Positions 9,486 through 18,437 are shown, counted from the stretch's first letter. The stretch: DNA of 28,026 nt from Bremia lactucae (GCF_004359215.1 NC_090610.1:2406744-2434769); one strand, 5' to 3'. Numbers and translations: made by a program. Notes: a model not told the origin generated them from the sequence alone.

Positions 9486-10034
9486 TTAGATCACACTGTG
9501 ATCTTGTGCAGTTGTACTAACGACCGTACCACAAGTGAGGCCATCGCACTCACTCGTAGTACATCCACACGCTTGTGGACGCTCCAAGACGTTCATCAGA
9601 TGGCCATCTGATGAACAAGTGGCAGGCATCTTTACGGATCGATGCTGCCAGCTGATCCTTGGCTCGTATTTTCTGAGCCAAGGTAAACCTAGGATGACAT
9701 CAAATTTGTCATCCAAATCCAGTACGATGAAATCATCATCATACTGTAAATCTCTTAACGTGTAGTGAAATTTCACTACGCGTTTCATTACTGTTATCGA
9801 TGCGCCTGTCGCTAGACGCACCGTCATCCTCGTTGGAGGGATGTCGCGCTCAACATATTTGAGCCTACGACCCTCTAGTGACTGGCGACGAATAAAGTTA
9901 TTCGACGCTCCGCAGTCCACTAGGGCTCTGAGTGACAAATCATTTGTCACTTTCAACTTCAAGGTGATGAGGGATACCTCATCACCAGGTGCAGAGACAC
10001 ATAATGATTGTGTGTCTGGAGCAACTTTTGTCAA
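9486..10034 (-). CDS. Retroviral-type aspartic protease region (element A)
   Basis: An uninterrupted 182-codon minus-strand frame. The active-site loop reads ALVDCGASNNFI near residues 36-47, with Asp followed by Cys-Gly rather than the more common Ser/Thr-Gly. The partner motif ILGLPWLRKYEP lies near residues 112-123. In an active element the protease dimer cuts Gag-Pol. It follows gag closely and is followed by the acidic linker. This is the best-preserved frame of element A, although the element as a whole is dead. The annotated start is only the first in-frame Met; the domain is normally made as part of a polyprotein. Confidence 0.8.
   Translation of the reverse strand: MTKVAPDTQSLCVSAPGDEVSLITLKLKVTNDLSLRALVDCGASNNFIRRQSLEGRRLKYVERDIPPTRMTVRLATGASITVMKRVVKFHYTLRDLQYDDDFIVLDLDDKFDVILGLPWLRKYEPRISWQHRSVKMPATCSSDGHLMNVLERPQACGCTTSECDGLTCGTVVSTTAQDHSVI
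9591..9616. repeat. 26-bp perfect loop-free palindrome
   Basis: GTTCATCAGATGG followed directly by its exact reverse complement. It lies inside the protease coding region of element A and is the longest of many perfect dyads in this element. Confidence 0.97.
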
Positions 10035-11208
10035 GAGATTTGCAAATTCTCTTGAGGTTGCTGGATCAGTAGGGCGTTGCGCCCCTACTGACCCCGTCCA
10101 TTTTTTGGCGGTCCGCCTCGCTGTTGCGATTTCGCAACAACGTCGGATCCGCGACCGTTGCCCTTTTTGGCATACGATCCAAAATTACGTTCAGTACCTC
10201 TCGGTACTGGGCGTGGAGCACTACACTCATGAGCGTAGTGTCCGAACTTTTGACAGCGATTGCATTTCTGCAATCGCTTACTGTTCGAAAAACGAGGATT
10301 CTCGCTTTCAACGTAATAGAGGTCCATCGGTTCTGGACCTCCCAGCTCGTGTCGTCTTGGAAGACGATACGATGACGAAATAGCTTGAGCCTGTCTCAAG
10401 CTAAAGTTCTCCTGTTCCGCGACGGATATTGCTTCTTCAAGCGTATCCAGTTCCAAGCGGAACAGGTGGGTCTTTACCGGATAATCTGTAACACCTTGCA
10501 TGAACACCGTAATCAACGTGTTTTTATGAACTGTGTAGTTTGTGATACAACTCGCTAAGAGTCGTATGTGCCGGGCATAAGCGTGAACATCACGCTTGCC
10601 TTGCTTGAGTTTCAGAAGCTCTGATCGAGCTCTGAACTCAGCCCTAGGCGGTTCAAACGTCTGTTTGAGCCGGGCTTTAAAAGCATCTAGCGACCCAAAG
10701 ACATATGGGTCGCGCAACTTAAGACCCAATGCCCAAGTTTTGGCATGACCTGTTAAATTTGACTGATCAAATACGACTTGCATTTGCTCGTCGACGATGT
10801 GACGAGCCCTTATGGCATCGTCCAACTAGACAAACCATCTTAAGAGGGAGTCTTCTTCGACTCCCCGATGCTTAGAGATGTCAATCTTTAAGGTTTCGGG
10901 ACGACGCGTGTGCGTCATCCCAGGTACAGGGGTATGTACCTGTTATAACCTCAACTTCTGCCTGTTGAGAGCCTTGCTGATTAAGCAAGGCTACCTTCTC
11001 CTTCGCATCGTCAAGTTCATGTTGTATGAGCCTGGCGATGGCTGAATGGAGGGCATCTCTGTCCGAAATCGGACAGCATGGCCAAGATGGCATCGTTCCC
11101 TACGCTCGAACTCATTCGTTCGACCGCACTCCTTTCTATGTCACTTAGAAAGGAGTAGCTATCACGCGAAACGTGATGCGTATTTCCATTATCATCTAAC
11201 ATGTCCAT
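10035..11208 (-). pseudogene. Gag polyprotein (element A)
   Basis: Minus strand. The N-terminal frame starts MDMLDDNGNTHHVSRDSY at 11208 and runs to about 11020. A second frame continues with a coiled, charged stretch (HELDDAKEKVALLNQQ). A stop at about 10826 precedes a long open frame (10825-10085) with the retrotransposon Gag core (GHAKTWALGLKLRDPYVFGS; ELLKLKQGKRDVHAYARHIR) and a zinc knuckle CNRCQKFGHYAHEC of perfect CX2CX4HX4C form near residue 185. Gag packages the element RNA. One frameshift and one stop break it. The nucleotide sequence holds a perfect hairpin about every 30-50 bp, one over the zinc knuckle (10256-10277). Confidence 0.87.
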
Positions 11209-11240
11209 GTTAGATGATGAAACTGTGGTCCTTGGACGAA

Positions 11241-11256
11241 CTTCAAAGTGCTACCA
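11241..11256 (-). other. Probable primer-binding site of element A
   Basis: Two bases after the LTR end (minus strand) is TGGTAGCACTTTGAAG. The first eight bases, TGGTAGCA, would pair with the 3' end of an initiator-Met tRNA (...TGCTACCA). Pairing beyond eight bases cannot be confirmed without the host tRNA. The same motif follows LTR B at 17477. Confidence 0.55.
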
Positions 11257-11258
11257 GG

Positions 11259-11724
11259 TGTAACGGGGCACTACTGACTTGTACTGCTTCAGTGCAAGTC
11301 CACTCCGCACTGCCTCAGTCGTCGAACGTGACATCTCGACTGATCACCTGCGAGTGGTGCCTCACTTCTCGTACAGTAGTACGTGCAGAAGAAGACTCTC
11401 TTTTAAAACACTTGCTTTAAAGAGGGTTAATTAAAAACAGTATTTAATATAATTAAGTTCTTTTGTTTCTATCTATTTAATACTACTTAATTTTAAACTA
11501 ATACAAAACATGTAATAAAGTCTAATCTGTCTCTCTCTTTGCGCGCTTCCAACTCTGACTGGACAGCGGAGAAAGTAGATATAATGGTCTATATCTGCCA
11601 ATGGATAAGCTTTTAGAATATTACCATGTAAAGTTATATTCTCCAAACATTATCTACCTTTTAGATAATATATTAACTAACAACCTTTCAGTGTTAATTT
11701 CATGTAACGATACACCCAGTTACA
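11259..11724 (-). repeat. 5' LTR of element A (466 bp)
   Basis: Delimited by TGTAACGGGG at 11259 and CAGTTACA ending at 11724, read as an inverted terminal pair. It is homologous along its length to 3727-4373 but lacks the expanded 26-bp array and differs at many positions. On the minus strand it is followed by the primer-binding site and gag. Confidence 0.88.
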
Positions 11725-11888
11725 ATATTAATACAATTTTCATTTTACCCTCTTAAGTTAACTTGTCTTAAGGGAAGTCTTCCTCTGCACGTACAGTGTA
11801 CGTCACCTAACGAAAGGCACCACTCACAACTGAAGCAGTGTGAAGTGGACTTGTACTGGAACAGTACAAGTCGTAGTGCCCCGTTACA
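11725..11888 (+). repeat. Truncated LTR fragment E, plus orientation
   Basis: Corresponds to the last 165 bp or so of LTR B (about 17309-17474) and ends GCCCCGTTACA at 11888. It begins exactly where the oppositely oriented LTR of element A starts, so the two form a back-to-back junction. The first 60% of this LTR is not found nearby. It retains the GACTTGTACTG/CAGTACAAGTC-type hairpin (here CTTGTACTG/CAGTACAAG). Confidence 0.75.
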
Positions 11889-12170
11889 CATATATAACAA
11901 TAGATTGATCTTCGACCTGGACAATACGTTTCTTAAATTTTATAGTTCGATATTATTAACTATCGTATTATTCTAATATAATTTTAAGCTCCGATGTTTT
12001 TTCACTGATTAAAAAGAGCCCAAACGTTTCTAGCTTTTATGTTATCAATCATCAACCTGCGCCATCACGTTTCCCACAGTCATCCAAATCCGGACGAAGC
12101 TTGTAAAAAGGAAATCATTTATAACGAGTTCAACAAATCGCACGAATTCGGCCAATTGCAAAACTAGCAT

Positions 12171-13019
12171 TTAGTTTGCTGGTGGGAAGGCCTCAATAAG
12201 CAGAGGTAGGAACTCAGCTGTTGCAATTTTGTACACGGGATGATTAACTACACCTAGAAGCGCAGCGGCAAATATGCTGTGGGAGACAACACCAACACTC
12301 TGTGATGACGTGTTCGAAAAGATAAAATTTAAGAACTTTGTTGCACGAATTTTTATCTCAGCGTCAGTCTCACGATGATCAGAGGTCCACCATGGGTCCG
12401 CATCAGATTTAATTTTGCTGAAGTCCAAGTGAGGGTACTCGAGTCGCTTTTCAGAGATGCTGCGACGCTGGTCGCAAGTGCTCACACCCAGTATCTCCCG
12501 TGCTAACTCTACCACTGTGCTTTTGATGTTTTGTTGATTTTGGTACGCAACGGAGTAAGTATGAAGTGTACGCTCTAGCGGAGACACCAGCACATTGTCG
12601 AGATGTAAGCCCATAGAAATCTCACCGTCGAGCATTTTCGACGCTTTTCCTGCTTGTATGACCCCGGTTTTTGTCAAGGGCGAATCCAAATACTCTGGCA
12701 GCTTAGAGTAGTAGCCGTCCCACGCGAACATGCCATACTTGTTAGTAGCGACGTTGTGGATACCTTCACCATGACGCAGAAATACCAGAAGCTTCACATT
12801 TCTGCCTTCAAGTCGTCCCGCGGCAACTTCAGCATGCACATCATGCCACGTGTATCCATCCTGCAGCCCCATGTGAGGAGGGTAAGACGCTGGGGGAGAC
12901 TGGCTAGGATCCCGTTGACTAAAATATTTAGGAATGTAGCGATACCGAGATGACGTAGGATGCTGGCCACTAGCTTTGCATATCACGAAAAGAAGCGCAC
13001 CGAGGATTACCGCCAACAT
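12171..13019 (-). CDS. Secreted histidine phosphatase (phosphoglycerate mutase-like)
   Basis: An intact 282-residue protein from a clear ATG. Residues 1-18 are a hydrophobic signal peptide (LAVILGALLFVIC), so it is predicted to enter the secretory pathway. The histidine phosphatase signature LRHGEGIHN puts the phospho-accepting His at 83. SPLERTLHT (Arg150), the EILGVSTCDQRRSIS block (175-189) and the second catalytic His in VVSHSIF (247) complete the family set. The arrangement resembles fungal and plant PMU1-like phosphomutase-family proteins; the substrate is unknown. There is no RXLR or LFLAK-type motif after the signal peptide, so it is not a canonical host-translocated effector, though an extracellular role is possible. 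It stands alone between retroelements, with no intron. The family call is firm; the function is inferred. Confidence 0.9.
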   Translation of the reverse strand: MLAVILGALLFVICKASGQHPTSSRYRYIPKYFSQRDPSQSPPASYPPHMGLQDGYTWHDVHAEVAAGRLEGRNVKLLVFLRHGEGIHNVATNKYGMFAWDGYYSKLPEYLDSPLTKTGVIQAGKASKMLDGEISMGLHLDNVLVSPLERTLHTYSVAYQNQQNIKSTVVELAREILGVSTCDQRRSISEKRLEYPHLDFSKIKSDADPWWTSDHRETDAEIKIRATKFLNFIFSNTSSQSVGVVSHSIFAAALLGVVNHPVYKIATAEFLPLLIEAFPPAN

Positions 13020-13057
13020 TTTAGCGTTACGAGTTAAGCGAGATCCGAGAGACTGAC

Positions 13058-13075
13058 GGAAAATTCAGATGTGAG
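13058..13075 (-). promoter_or_regulatory. Possible oomycete initiator/FPR core promoter of the phosphatase gene
   Basis: Minus-strand CTCACATCTGAATTTTCC lies about 40-55 bp before the ATG. It resembles the oomycete core promoter, in which an initiator (TCATTYYNCAWTTT-like) is followed by a flanking promoter region. The short distance to the ATG suits oomycete 5' UTRs. The match is imperfect. Confidence 0.4.
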
Positions 13076-13869
13076 GAGGAAAGGCTTCCAAACAGCAGAA
13101 ATTTGTAGGACCTGGTACTGCGCTGATAGATGGGTTGTGGCAAATCAATCGCCGTTTTTATCACTTACTAACCATATCGAATTGTCGCGGATTTGCCGTT
13201 TTGCAATGTTAGGGTACCGCTCTTTGAAGCGAGCAATTACTGCTACTTCAATGTTCTTCTGCATCTGCGGGAAGCCAGCCTTAAAGTTATCATTGCGACA
13301 TGTCTGTGAGTAGTATTATGTGTGGCAGACTAGCCGGGAAAAATCCTTCTCCGAAAGATATGCACTTGCTCTGATCTGCATCAGCGAAAAGCAAAAGCAC
13401 CACAAAGTGTGTACGAGGCGTTTTTCTAAGAATCTTTGCAATCTACTCGAAATTGAGCAAATCAAGTCTCAAAAACAACATTTTGCAATCACTTTTTCCA
13501 TCTTTTTCATGTACTTGATGATCGTATGAGCAATGCAAGGCTACAAAAAGGGTATGCGTTCGCAGGCAATCCTTGTGCAAGGGGCTTCAGTAACCAAGTC
13601 TTTACTTGTTCATAAAAATTAATCAAGTACACTCGAACAATTTTCTTGGTAGGAACAAATACGTAGCAACGGTCAAGATATATTCTGTACACCTGAGCGA
13701 AACTGACCACTGCATTTTAGCACCACCCACTCTTAAGAAATTGATCTTAAGAAATTGAGGTCTTACGGAATTTATTGAAATATTCTGCGTTGTCACTTTT
13801 ATCAAACAAAATATTGCACTGTAGGTTAGAGCAGCTAAAATTATTAAAAAATGATCCGTAGCATAGAGC
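13076..13869. other. Host intergenic region
   Basis: No convincing gene. The small frames have no recognisable domain and use non-ATG starts or odd composition. A 14-bp direct repeat, TCTTAAGAAATTGA, occurs twice in tandem at 13731-13758. Confidence 0.6.
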
Positions 13870-13874
13870 GGTAT
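13870..13874. repeat. Target-site duplication, left copy (GGTAT)
   Basis: GGTAT directly precedes the copia LTR start at 13875 and recurs directly after the 3' LTR at 16564-16568. Five bases is the usual size for Ty1/copia insertion. Confidence 0.85.
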
Positions 13875-13900
13875 TGTTGAAGGTGGAGCATCAGGCGACG
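13875..13900 (+). repeat. Remnant of copia 5' LTR (26 bp)
   Basis: Differs from the first 26 bp of the 3' LTR (16364-16389) at one position. The junction with integrase sequence shares ACG with both sides, consistent with a microhomology-mediated deletion. Confidence 0.85.
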
Positions 13901-14563
13901 CCCCAGCAAAATGGAATGGCTGAACGAATGAATAGGACACTGACGGAACGTGCAAGGTCGATGCTAAATCACATGCAAGTGGAAAAGAAGTGGTGGGCTG
14001 AAGCTATAAATACAGCTGTATATGTGACCAACCGGGTCACGTGCGCTTCATCCCCGACGAAGACTCCAATTGAGATGTGTTTTGGCTTGAAGCCAGACAT
14101 GTCACACATGCGCGTTTTTGGTGCTCAAGGTTACGCACACATTGACAAAGCAAAACGTGCTTAATTGGACAAGAAGGCATTTCGGTGCATGTTTCTTGGT
14201 TATTCACACGAAGTGAAGGGTTATCGTGTCTGGAATTATAATTCAGAAAAACTTGAAGTCACAAGGTCAGTGACATTTCAAGAACAGCCACGGACGAAGT
14301 ATGTACAAGTTGTTGATGACGCACCAGTATCAACTCGTCAGCACGCAAAAATAAATGGCGAAGGAGACGATGATATCAGGGTTCAATCACCAATTTCTTC
14401 GAATCACGATGAAATTGAACCTATGGAGGTTGATCAGACTAACGGTGATCAAATAGTCTCGCCTCCTCAAGAATTAACGTCGTTGGGTACACGTCTAGAG
14501 AATGGACATGAAGATGATATTGCTTTCGATATCGATGACGTGTACATGGAGCCAGCTAATTGA
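13901..14563 (+). pseudogene. Copia integrase, second half of core and C-terminal region
   Basis: Opens at TPQQNGMAERMNRTLTERAR, the catalytic-glutamate block of copia integrases, and continues KKWWAEAINTAVYVTNR and GYAHIDKAKRA. A TAA at 14162-14164 interrupts it. The same frame then continues KKAFRCMFLGYSHEVKGYRV and NSEKLEVTRSVTFQE, followed by an acidic spacer. The zinc finger and the first two catalytic aspartates are missing because of the internal deletion. A frameshift near 14550 separates it from the RT. Confidence 0.88.
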
Positions 14564-15656
14564 GGATGATATTCAGGCCATTGTGCCCAGGGAGGGATGG
14601 ACTAATCTCGATGACAGTCTAGAGACACATTCATCTCGTGTTAGTGGACACAATAACCCTCTCGCAATATCTCCTCCAAGTACAGACTCACAAGCTTTGG
14701 TTCCGGTCGGGATGTCAGATGCTATTGTTTCGTCACGAGGAGATGAACCTGTAGAACGTGCCTCAAAACGATATCGTATTGAATATGATCAAGCTAATGC
14801 GGCATTTGAAACCCCATCAACGTACCAAGATGCTGTGAAGTCTCCACAAAGTATGATGTGGAAAGAAGCGATAGAAGCCGAACTGAAGGCACTAGATAGC
14901 AAAAAGACGTGGAGTCCCGTGGACAATTTGTTAAACAAGAAGGTAATTGGAACTAAGTGGGTGTTCGCCATCAAGCGAAATGAAAATGGTGATGTTGAGC
15001 GATATAAGGCTCGGCTTGTGGCATTAGGTTATCGTCAGACCTATGGAATTGATTACTGGCAACATACCGCGAAACACACGAATTGAATTCATGTTCGCAA
15101 CCGGAGAATACGTGTCGTGATGGCTATATTCCAATATGATGTCGATACAGCATTTATCAATGGTGTTCTCGAAGAAGAGGTGTTTCTTAATACACCCGAG
15201 GGCGTTAAAATGAAATCGAGTCAAGTGCTGAAGCTAAATCGAAGCCTGTATGGACTTAAACAAGCTGCTGCAACATGGTTTAAGACTATTTCAGGCGTTT
15301 TCAAGAGCATGGGATTTGTGGCGTGCGTTTCGGATCCGTGTGTATTTGTTCGTCGATTTGACAATTTTTCATGGACTTACGTGACGTTATATGTCGATGA
15401 CATGCTCATTGGTGGCATTTCGTACGACTCAATTAAGCAAGTTGCTGATGAATTGTCTACTAAATTTCAGCTCAAGAGACTGGGTAAAGTGCGATTTGTT
15501 CTGGGCATCGAAGTTGACTACAAGATGGAGGAGAAACGACTCAAGATCTGTCAAAGCGCGTGGATAGCAAGAATGGTTGAAAAATTCAATCAAGATAATG
15601 CTAGGCCGGTGTATAATCCGGGTATGGAAGACCAGAACATGATAAGTGTGAAGTGA
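14540..15656 (+). pseudogene. Copia reverse transcriptase
   Basis: The frame to 15086 holds SMMWKEAIEAELKALDSKKT, NKKVIGTKWVFAIKRN and RYKARLVALGYRQTYGIDY, the RT N-terminal motifs. A frameshift near 15087-15116 disrupts the stretch that normally reads YSPVA. The second frame (15117-15656) has FQYDVDTAFINGVLEEEVFL (motif A Asp), RSLYGLKQAAATWF and the catalytic YVDD at 15390-15401 (TLYVDDMLIGG), then the connection region. The catalytic residues are present, but the coding frame is split. It copies element RNA into cDNA in active relatives. Confidence 0.9.
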
Positions 15657-16363
15657 TGGACCCAAAAATGAAAAATCGTCCGTATCGTTCATTGGTGGGT
15701 TCACTTCTCTACGTGGCAACCGGCACAAGACCCGATATTGCATTCGCGGTGTGTCAATTGAGTCGACACTTAGAAAAACCAAGTGAAGAACATTGGAATG
15801 CAGCTATCCGAGTGCTGCGTTATTTAAAGTCAACCGCTATGGATGGAATCTGCTATCGGAGCAAGTCACGCGAACTGCAGTTGAGTGCATTTAGTGACGC
15901 TGATTGGGGCAGTAACAAGGACAAATGACGCTCAACATCAGGTGTGATGGTGATGGTCAACGGATCACCCGTGATTTTTTTTCAAGTCAAAAATGCAAAA
16001 CAGTGTGTCGCTAAGCACTGCCGAAGCCGAATATGTGGCTTTATCATTGTGTATACAAGAAGTATTGTGGACTAAATCGCTATTGCTGGAGATGAAGGTC
16101 AAGATTAATGGTCCAGTAATGGTGTACGAGGACAATCAAAGTGTGATTGCTATCGCGAAAAATGAAGGATATCAAAGTCGTGCGAAGCACATTGATATAC
16201 GCTATCATTTTGTCCGTGATCAAGTCAAAAACAAGGTAATACAGCTGGAGTATATTAAAACCAAGTTACAGCTCGCTGATTTCCTGACCAAGACAATTTC
16301 GACAACGAAGTTTCAATTTCTCGTGGCCAAGACCAATATTAGAAACTTCTCGTCGAGGAGGAG
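15653..16363 (+). pseudogene. Copia RNase H
   Basis: The first frame (15653-15928) reads YRSLVGSLLYVATGTRPDIA, SRHLEKPSEEHWNAAIRVLR and LSAFSDADWGSNKDK, with the first catalytic Asp (SDADWG). TGA at 15926-15928 stops it where the family has a basic residue. A frameshift follows. The second frame reads VSLSTAEAEYVALS (catalytic Glu), VYEDNQSVIAIAKN (Asp) and AKHIDIRYHFVRD (final Asp), then ADFLTK. The last codons run into the 3' LTR. Confidence 0.9.
16355..16363 (+). other. Polypurine tract of copia element
   Basis: GAGGAGGAG lies immediately before the TGTTG that opens the 3' LTR. Confidence 0.75.
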
Positions 16364-16563
16364 TGTTGAAGGTGGAACATCAGGCGACGGTTCGTTGTCG
16401 TGCTGATGTGGCGGTTACTGTCGTGAATGACACAAGAAGAAGAGCAAGCGAAGCTGTTACATTTAAGTACGTAACATGTATGAGGGTTTTATAAGAACGA
16501 ATTTACTTTTCCATTTTCCCTACACGAAGACATTCTTACGCAGTGTGTTGTCATACCCCAACA
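16364..16563 (+). repeat. Copia 3' LTR (200 bp)
   Basis: TGTTGAAGGTGG...CCCCAACA. The ends form a short inverted repeat (TGTTG/CAACA), the left end matches 13875-13900, and GGTAT follows directly. Confidence 0.88.
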
Positions 16564-16568
16564 GGTAT
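16564..16568. repeat. Target-site duplication, right copy (GGTAT)
   Basis: Identical to 13870-13874. Together they fix the outer limits of the copia insertion. Confidence 0.85.
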
Positions 16569-17034
16569 CACATGACAGTAAAACATTATACAAATCTACC
16601 CAGATTGAGCACCGTGCCTTCCTCAATTGTAGCCACTATCACTGCATAAAGCAAGGGCTAAGTTTAGCTTTCAACATAATCTTTGATATGCGGGATAGTT
16701 CCTGACAATCCGCAAGTTTTTTAAGAAGTTCAGCAAACATTAAATTTGTTAGGATTTAGCCAGGGCACAAGCTTAAAGACGAACATTGTGACATAATAAA
16801 TTATGAAAATTGCTAAATTCACACCCTTTTTCGTTAAATTGACACCTTTTTTTATTTTGAGTTTGAAGTGCGAGGGAGGCGGCTGGGGCTAATTATAGCG
16901 TAATACGTTGTCTTAATGTATGCAGGAGTTATTGGTCGCATGATTATTCTTAAGGGTGACATGGGGGGTAACAACACCATTGCTGAGGTAAAGTCGGATA
17001 GCCATCATACCAATACTAATCACTTTGCGCTTAC
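16569..17034. other. Host intergenic region
   Basis: AT-rich stretch between the copia element and LTR B. I see no gene, repeat or RNA that can be supported. Confidence 0.55.
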
Positions 17035-17474
17035 TGTAACGGGTGTATCGTTACATGAAATTAACACTTAAAGGTTGTTAATTAATATATAATCTAAGAG
17101 GTAGATAATATTTGGAGAATATTACTATACATGGTAATATTCTAAAGGCTTATCCAATGGTAGATATAGACCATTATATCTACTTTCTTCGCGGTTCAGT
17201 CAGCGCTGGACGCGCGCAAAGAGAAAGACAGATAAGACTTTTAGTACATATTTTGTAAAAGTTTATAATTAAGTTAGTTTTAAGTAGGTAGACAAGAAGA
17301 ACTTAATTATATTGATACAGTTTTTAATTAACCCTCTTTAAAGCAAGTGTTTTAAAGAAAAGACTTCTTCTGCACGTACTAGTGTACGTGAAGTGACGTG
17401 AGGCACCACTCGCACTGAGGCAGTGCGAAGTGGACTTGTACTAGAGCAGTACAGGTCTGCAGTAGCCCGTTACA
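17035..17474 (+). repeat. LTR of element B (440 bp)
   Basis: TGTAACGGG...CCCGTTACA ends. It aligns end to end with the LTRs of element A in opposite orientation. Internal perfect hairpins include TGTAACG/CGTTACA (17035-17055), AGAATATTA/TAATATTCT (near 17117-17144) and GTAGATATA/TATATCTAC (17160-17183). Confidence 0.92.
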
Positions 17475-17476
17475 CC

Positions 17477-17489
17477 TGGTAGCACTTTG
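17477..17489 (+). other. Probable primer-binding site of element B
   Basis: TGGTAGCACTTTG begins two bases after the LTR, as in element A. TGGTAGCA fits an initiator-Met tRNA 3' end. Confidence 0.55.
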
Positions 17490-17519
17490 TAGTCCGTCCA
17501 AGGACCACAGTTCCAATCA

Positions 17520-17786
17520 TCTAACATGAACATGTTAGATGAAATGAAAATACGCATCACGTTTCGCGTGATAGCTACTCCTTTCTAAGTGACATAGAAA
17601 GGAGTGCGGTCGAACGAATGAGTTCGAGCGTAGGGAACGATGCCATCTTGGCCATGCTGTCCGATTTCGGACAGAGATGCCCTCCATTCAGCCATCGCCA
17701 AGTCCATACAACATGAACTTGACGAGGCGAAGGAGAAGGTAGCCTTGCTTAATCAGCAAGACTCTCAACACGCAGAAGTTGAGGTG
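17520..17786 (+). pseudogene. Gag N-terminal part (element B)
   Basis: The sequence matches the A gag start (MNMLDE..., ATG near 17526), then the charged stretch HELDEAKEKVALLNQQ at about 17713-17760, in more than one frame. Homology to A ends at about 17786, where the strand of the coding sequence flips. Confidence 0.7.
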
Positions 17787-18437
17787 ATGAGGGATACGTC
17801 ATCGCCAGGTTCAGAGACACATATTGATTGCGTGTCTGGAGCAACTTTTTTCAAGAGATTTACAAATAATCTCGAGGTTACTAGTAGGGCGTTGCGCCCC
17901 CTTCTAACCCCGACCGTTTTTTTAGGGGTCCTCCTCGTTGTTGCGATTTCGCAACAACGTCGAACTCGCGACCGTTGCCCTTTTTGGCACTCGGTCCATA
18001 ATTACGTTCAGTACTTCTGGGTACTGGGCGTGAAGCACTGCACTCATGAGCGTAGTATCCCAATTTGCAATCACCTTTTGTTCGAAAAGCTAGGTTTCTC
18101 GCTTTCGACATAAGAGAGGTTTATAGATTCTGGACCTCCAAGCTCGTGTCGTTTTAGAGGACGATACGATGACAAACTAGCTTGAGCCTGTCTCAAGCTA
18201 AAGTCCTCCTGTTCCGCAACGGATATTGCTTCTTGAAGCGTATCCAGTCCCAAGCGGAACAGGTGGGTCTTTACGGGACCATCCATTAGACCTTGCATGA
18301 ACACCGTAGTCAACGTGTGTTCATGGACTAAGTTCTTCGCGATACAACTTGCTAAGAGTCGTATGTGCTGGGCATAAGCGTGAACATCACGCTTGCCTTG
18401 CTTGAGTTTCAGAAGCTCTGATCGAGCTTTGAACTCG
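17787..18437 (-). pseudogene. Inverted Gag C-terminal half and protease start (element B)
   Basis: On the minus strand, about 18437-17880 reads ARSELLKLKQGKRDVHAYA (with small differences), VKTHLFRLGLDTLQEAISVA and HELGGPESINLSYVESEKP, then a zinc-knuckle remnant (GYYAHEC, the first Cys pair lost) and the basic C-terminus. 17870-17787 corresponds to the protease N-terminus of A (9964 on). It lies opposite to its own LTR. The counterparts of A 10640-10950 and of the rest of the protease are absent. Confidence 0.82.

Larger units (their letters stand above)
3727..11724 (-). mobile_element. Ty3/gypsy element A with inverted internal RT block
   Basis: Minus-strand chromodomain gypsy element. 5' LTR 11259-11724, primer-binding site 11241-11256, gag, protease, [RT and most of RNase H reversed, about 7691-9010], RNase H end, integrase, chromodomain, polypurine tract 4374-4386, 3' LTR 3727-4373. 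The two LTRs are clearly diverged and the flanks do not match (TACGC before 3727, ATATT after 11724). It is therefore either an old insertion with altered ends or a recombinant of two copies. All coding regions carry frameshifts or stops. The whole element is unusually dense in short perfect inverted repeats. Confidence 0.85.
13875..16563 (+). mobile_element. Ty1/copia element, internally deleted, with target-site duplication
   Basis: Begins with the first 26 bp of its LTR (TGTTGAAGGTGGAGCATCAG at 13875 on), then switches straight into the integrase coding region. It ends with a full 3' LTR (16364-16563, TGTTG...CAACA) behind a GAGGAGGAG polypurine tract. GGTAT flanks both sides, so the deletion of most of the 5' LTR, primer site, gag, protease and first half of integrase came after insertion or arrived with the inserted copy. 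The gene order integrase-RT-RNase H defines it as copia type. Several frameshifts and stops make it inactive. It lacks the hairpin density of the gypsy elements. Confidence 0.92.

Noticed and set aside
3727..11724. Element A as a single clean insertion
   Set aside because: No matching target-site duplication, unequal LTRs, an abutting LTR fragment and an inverted core. It is kept as one annotated element, but its history is left open.
12025..12170. Possible tRNA or other structured RNA near the phosphatase 3' end
   Set aside because: No cloverleaf, A/B box pair or other RNA signature could be found by eye here or elsewhere in the window.
13071..13710. Several small frames upstream of the phosphatase gene
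   Set aside because: Non-ATG starts or no recognisable domain; the region behaves as promoter and intergenic DNA.
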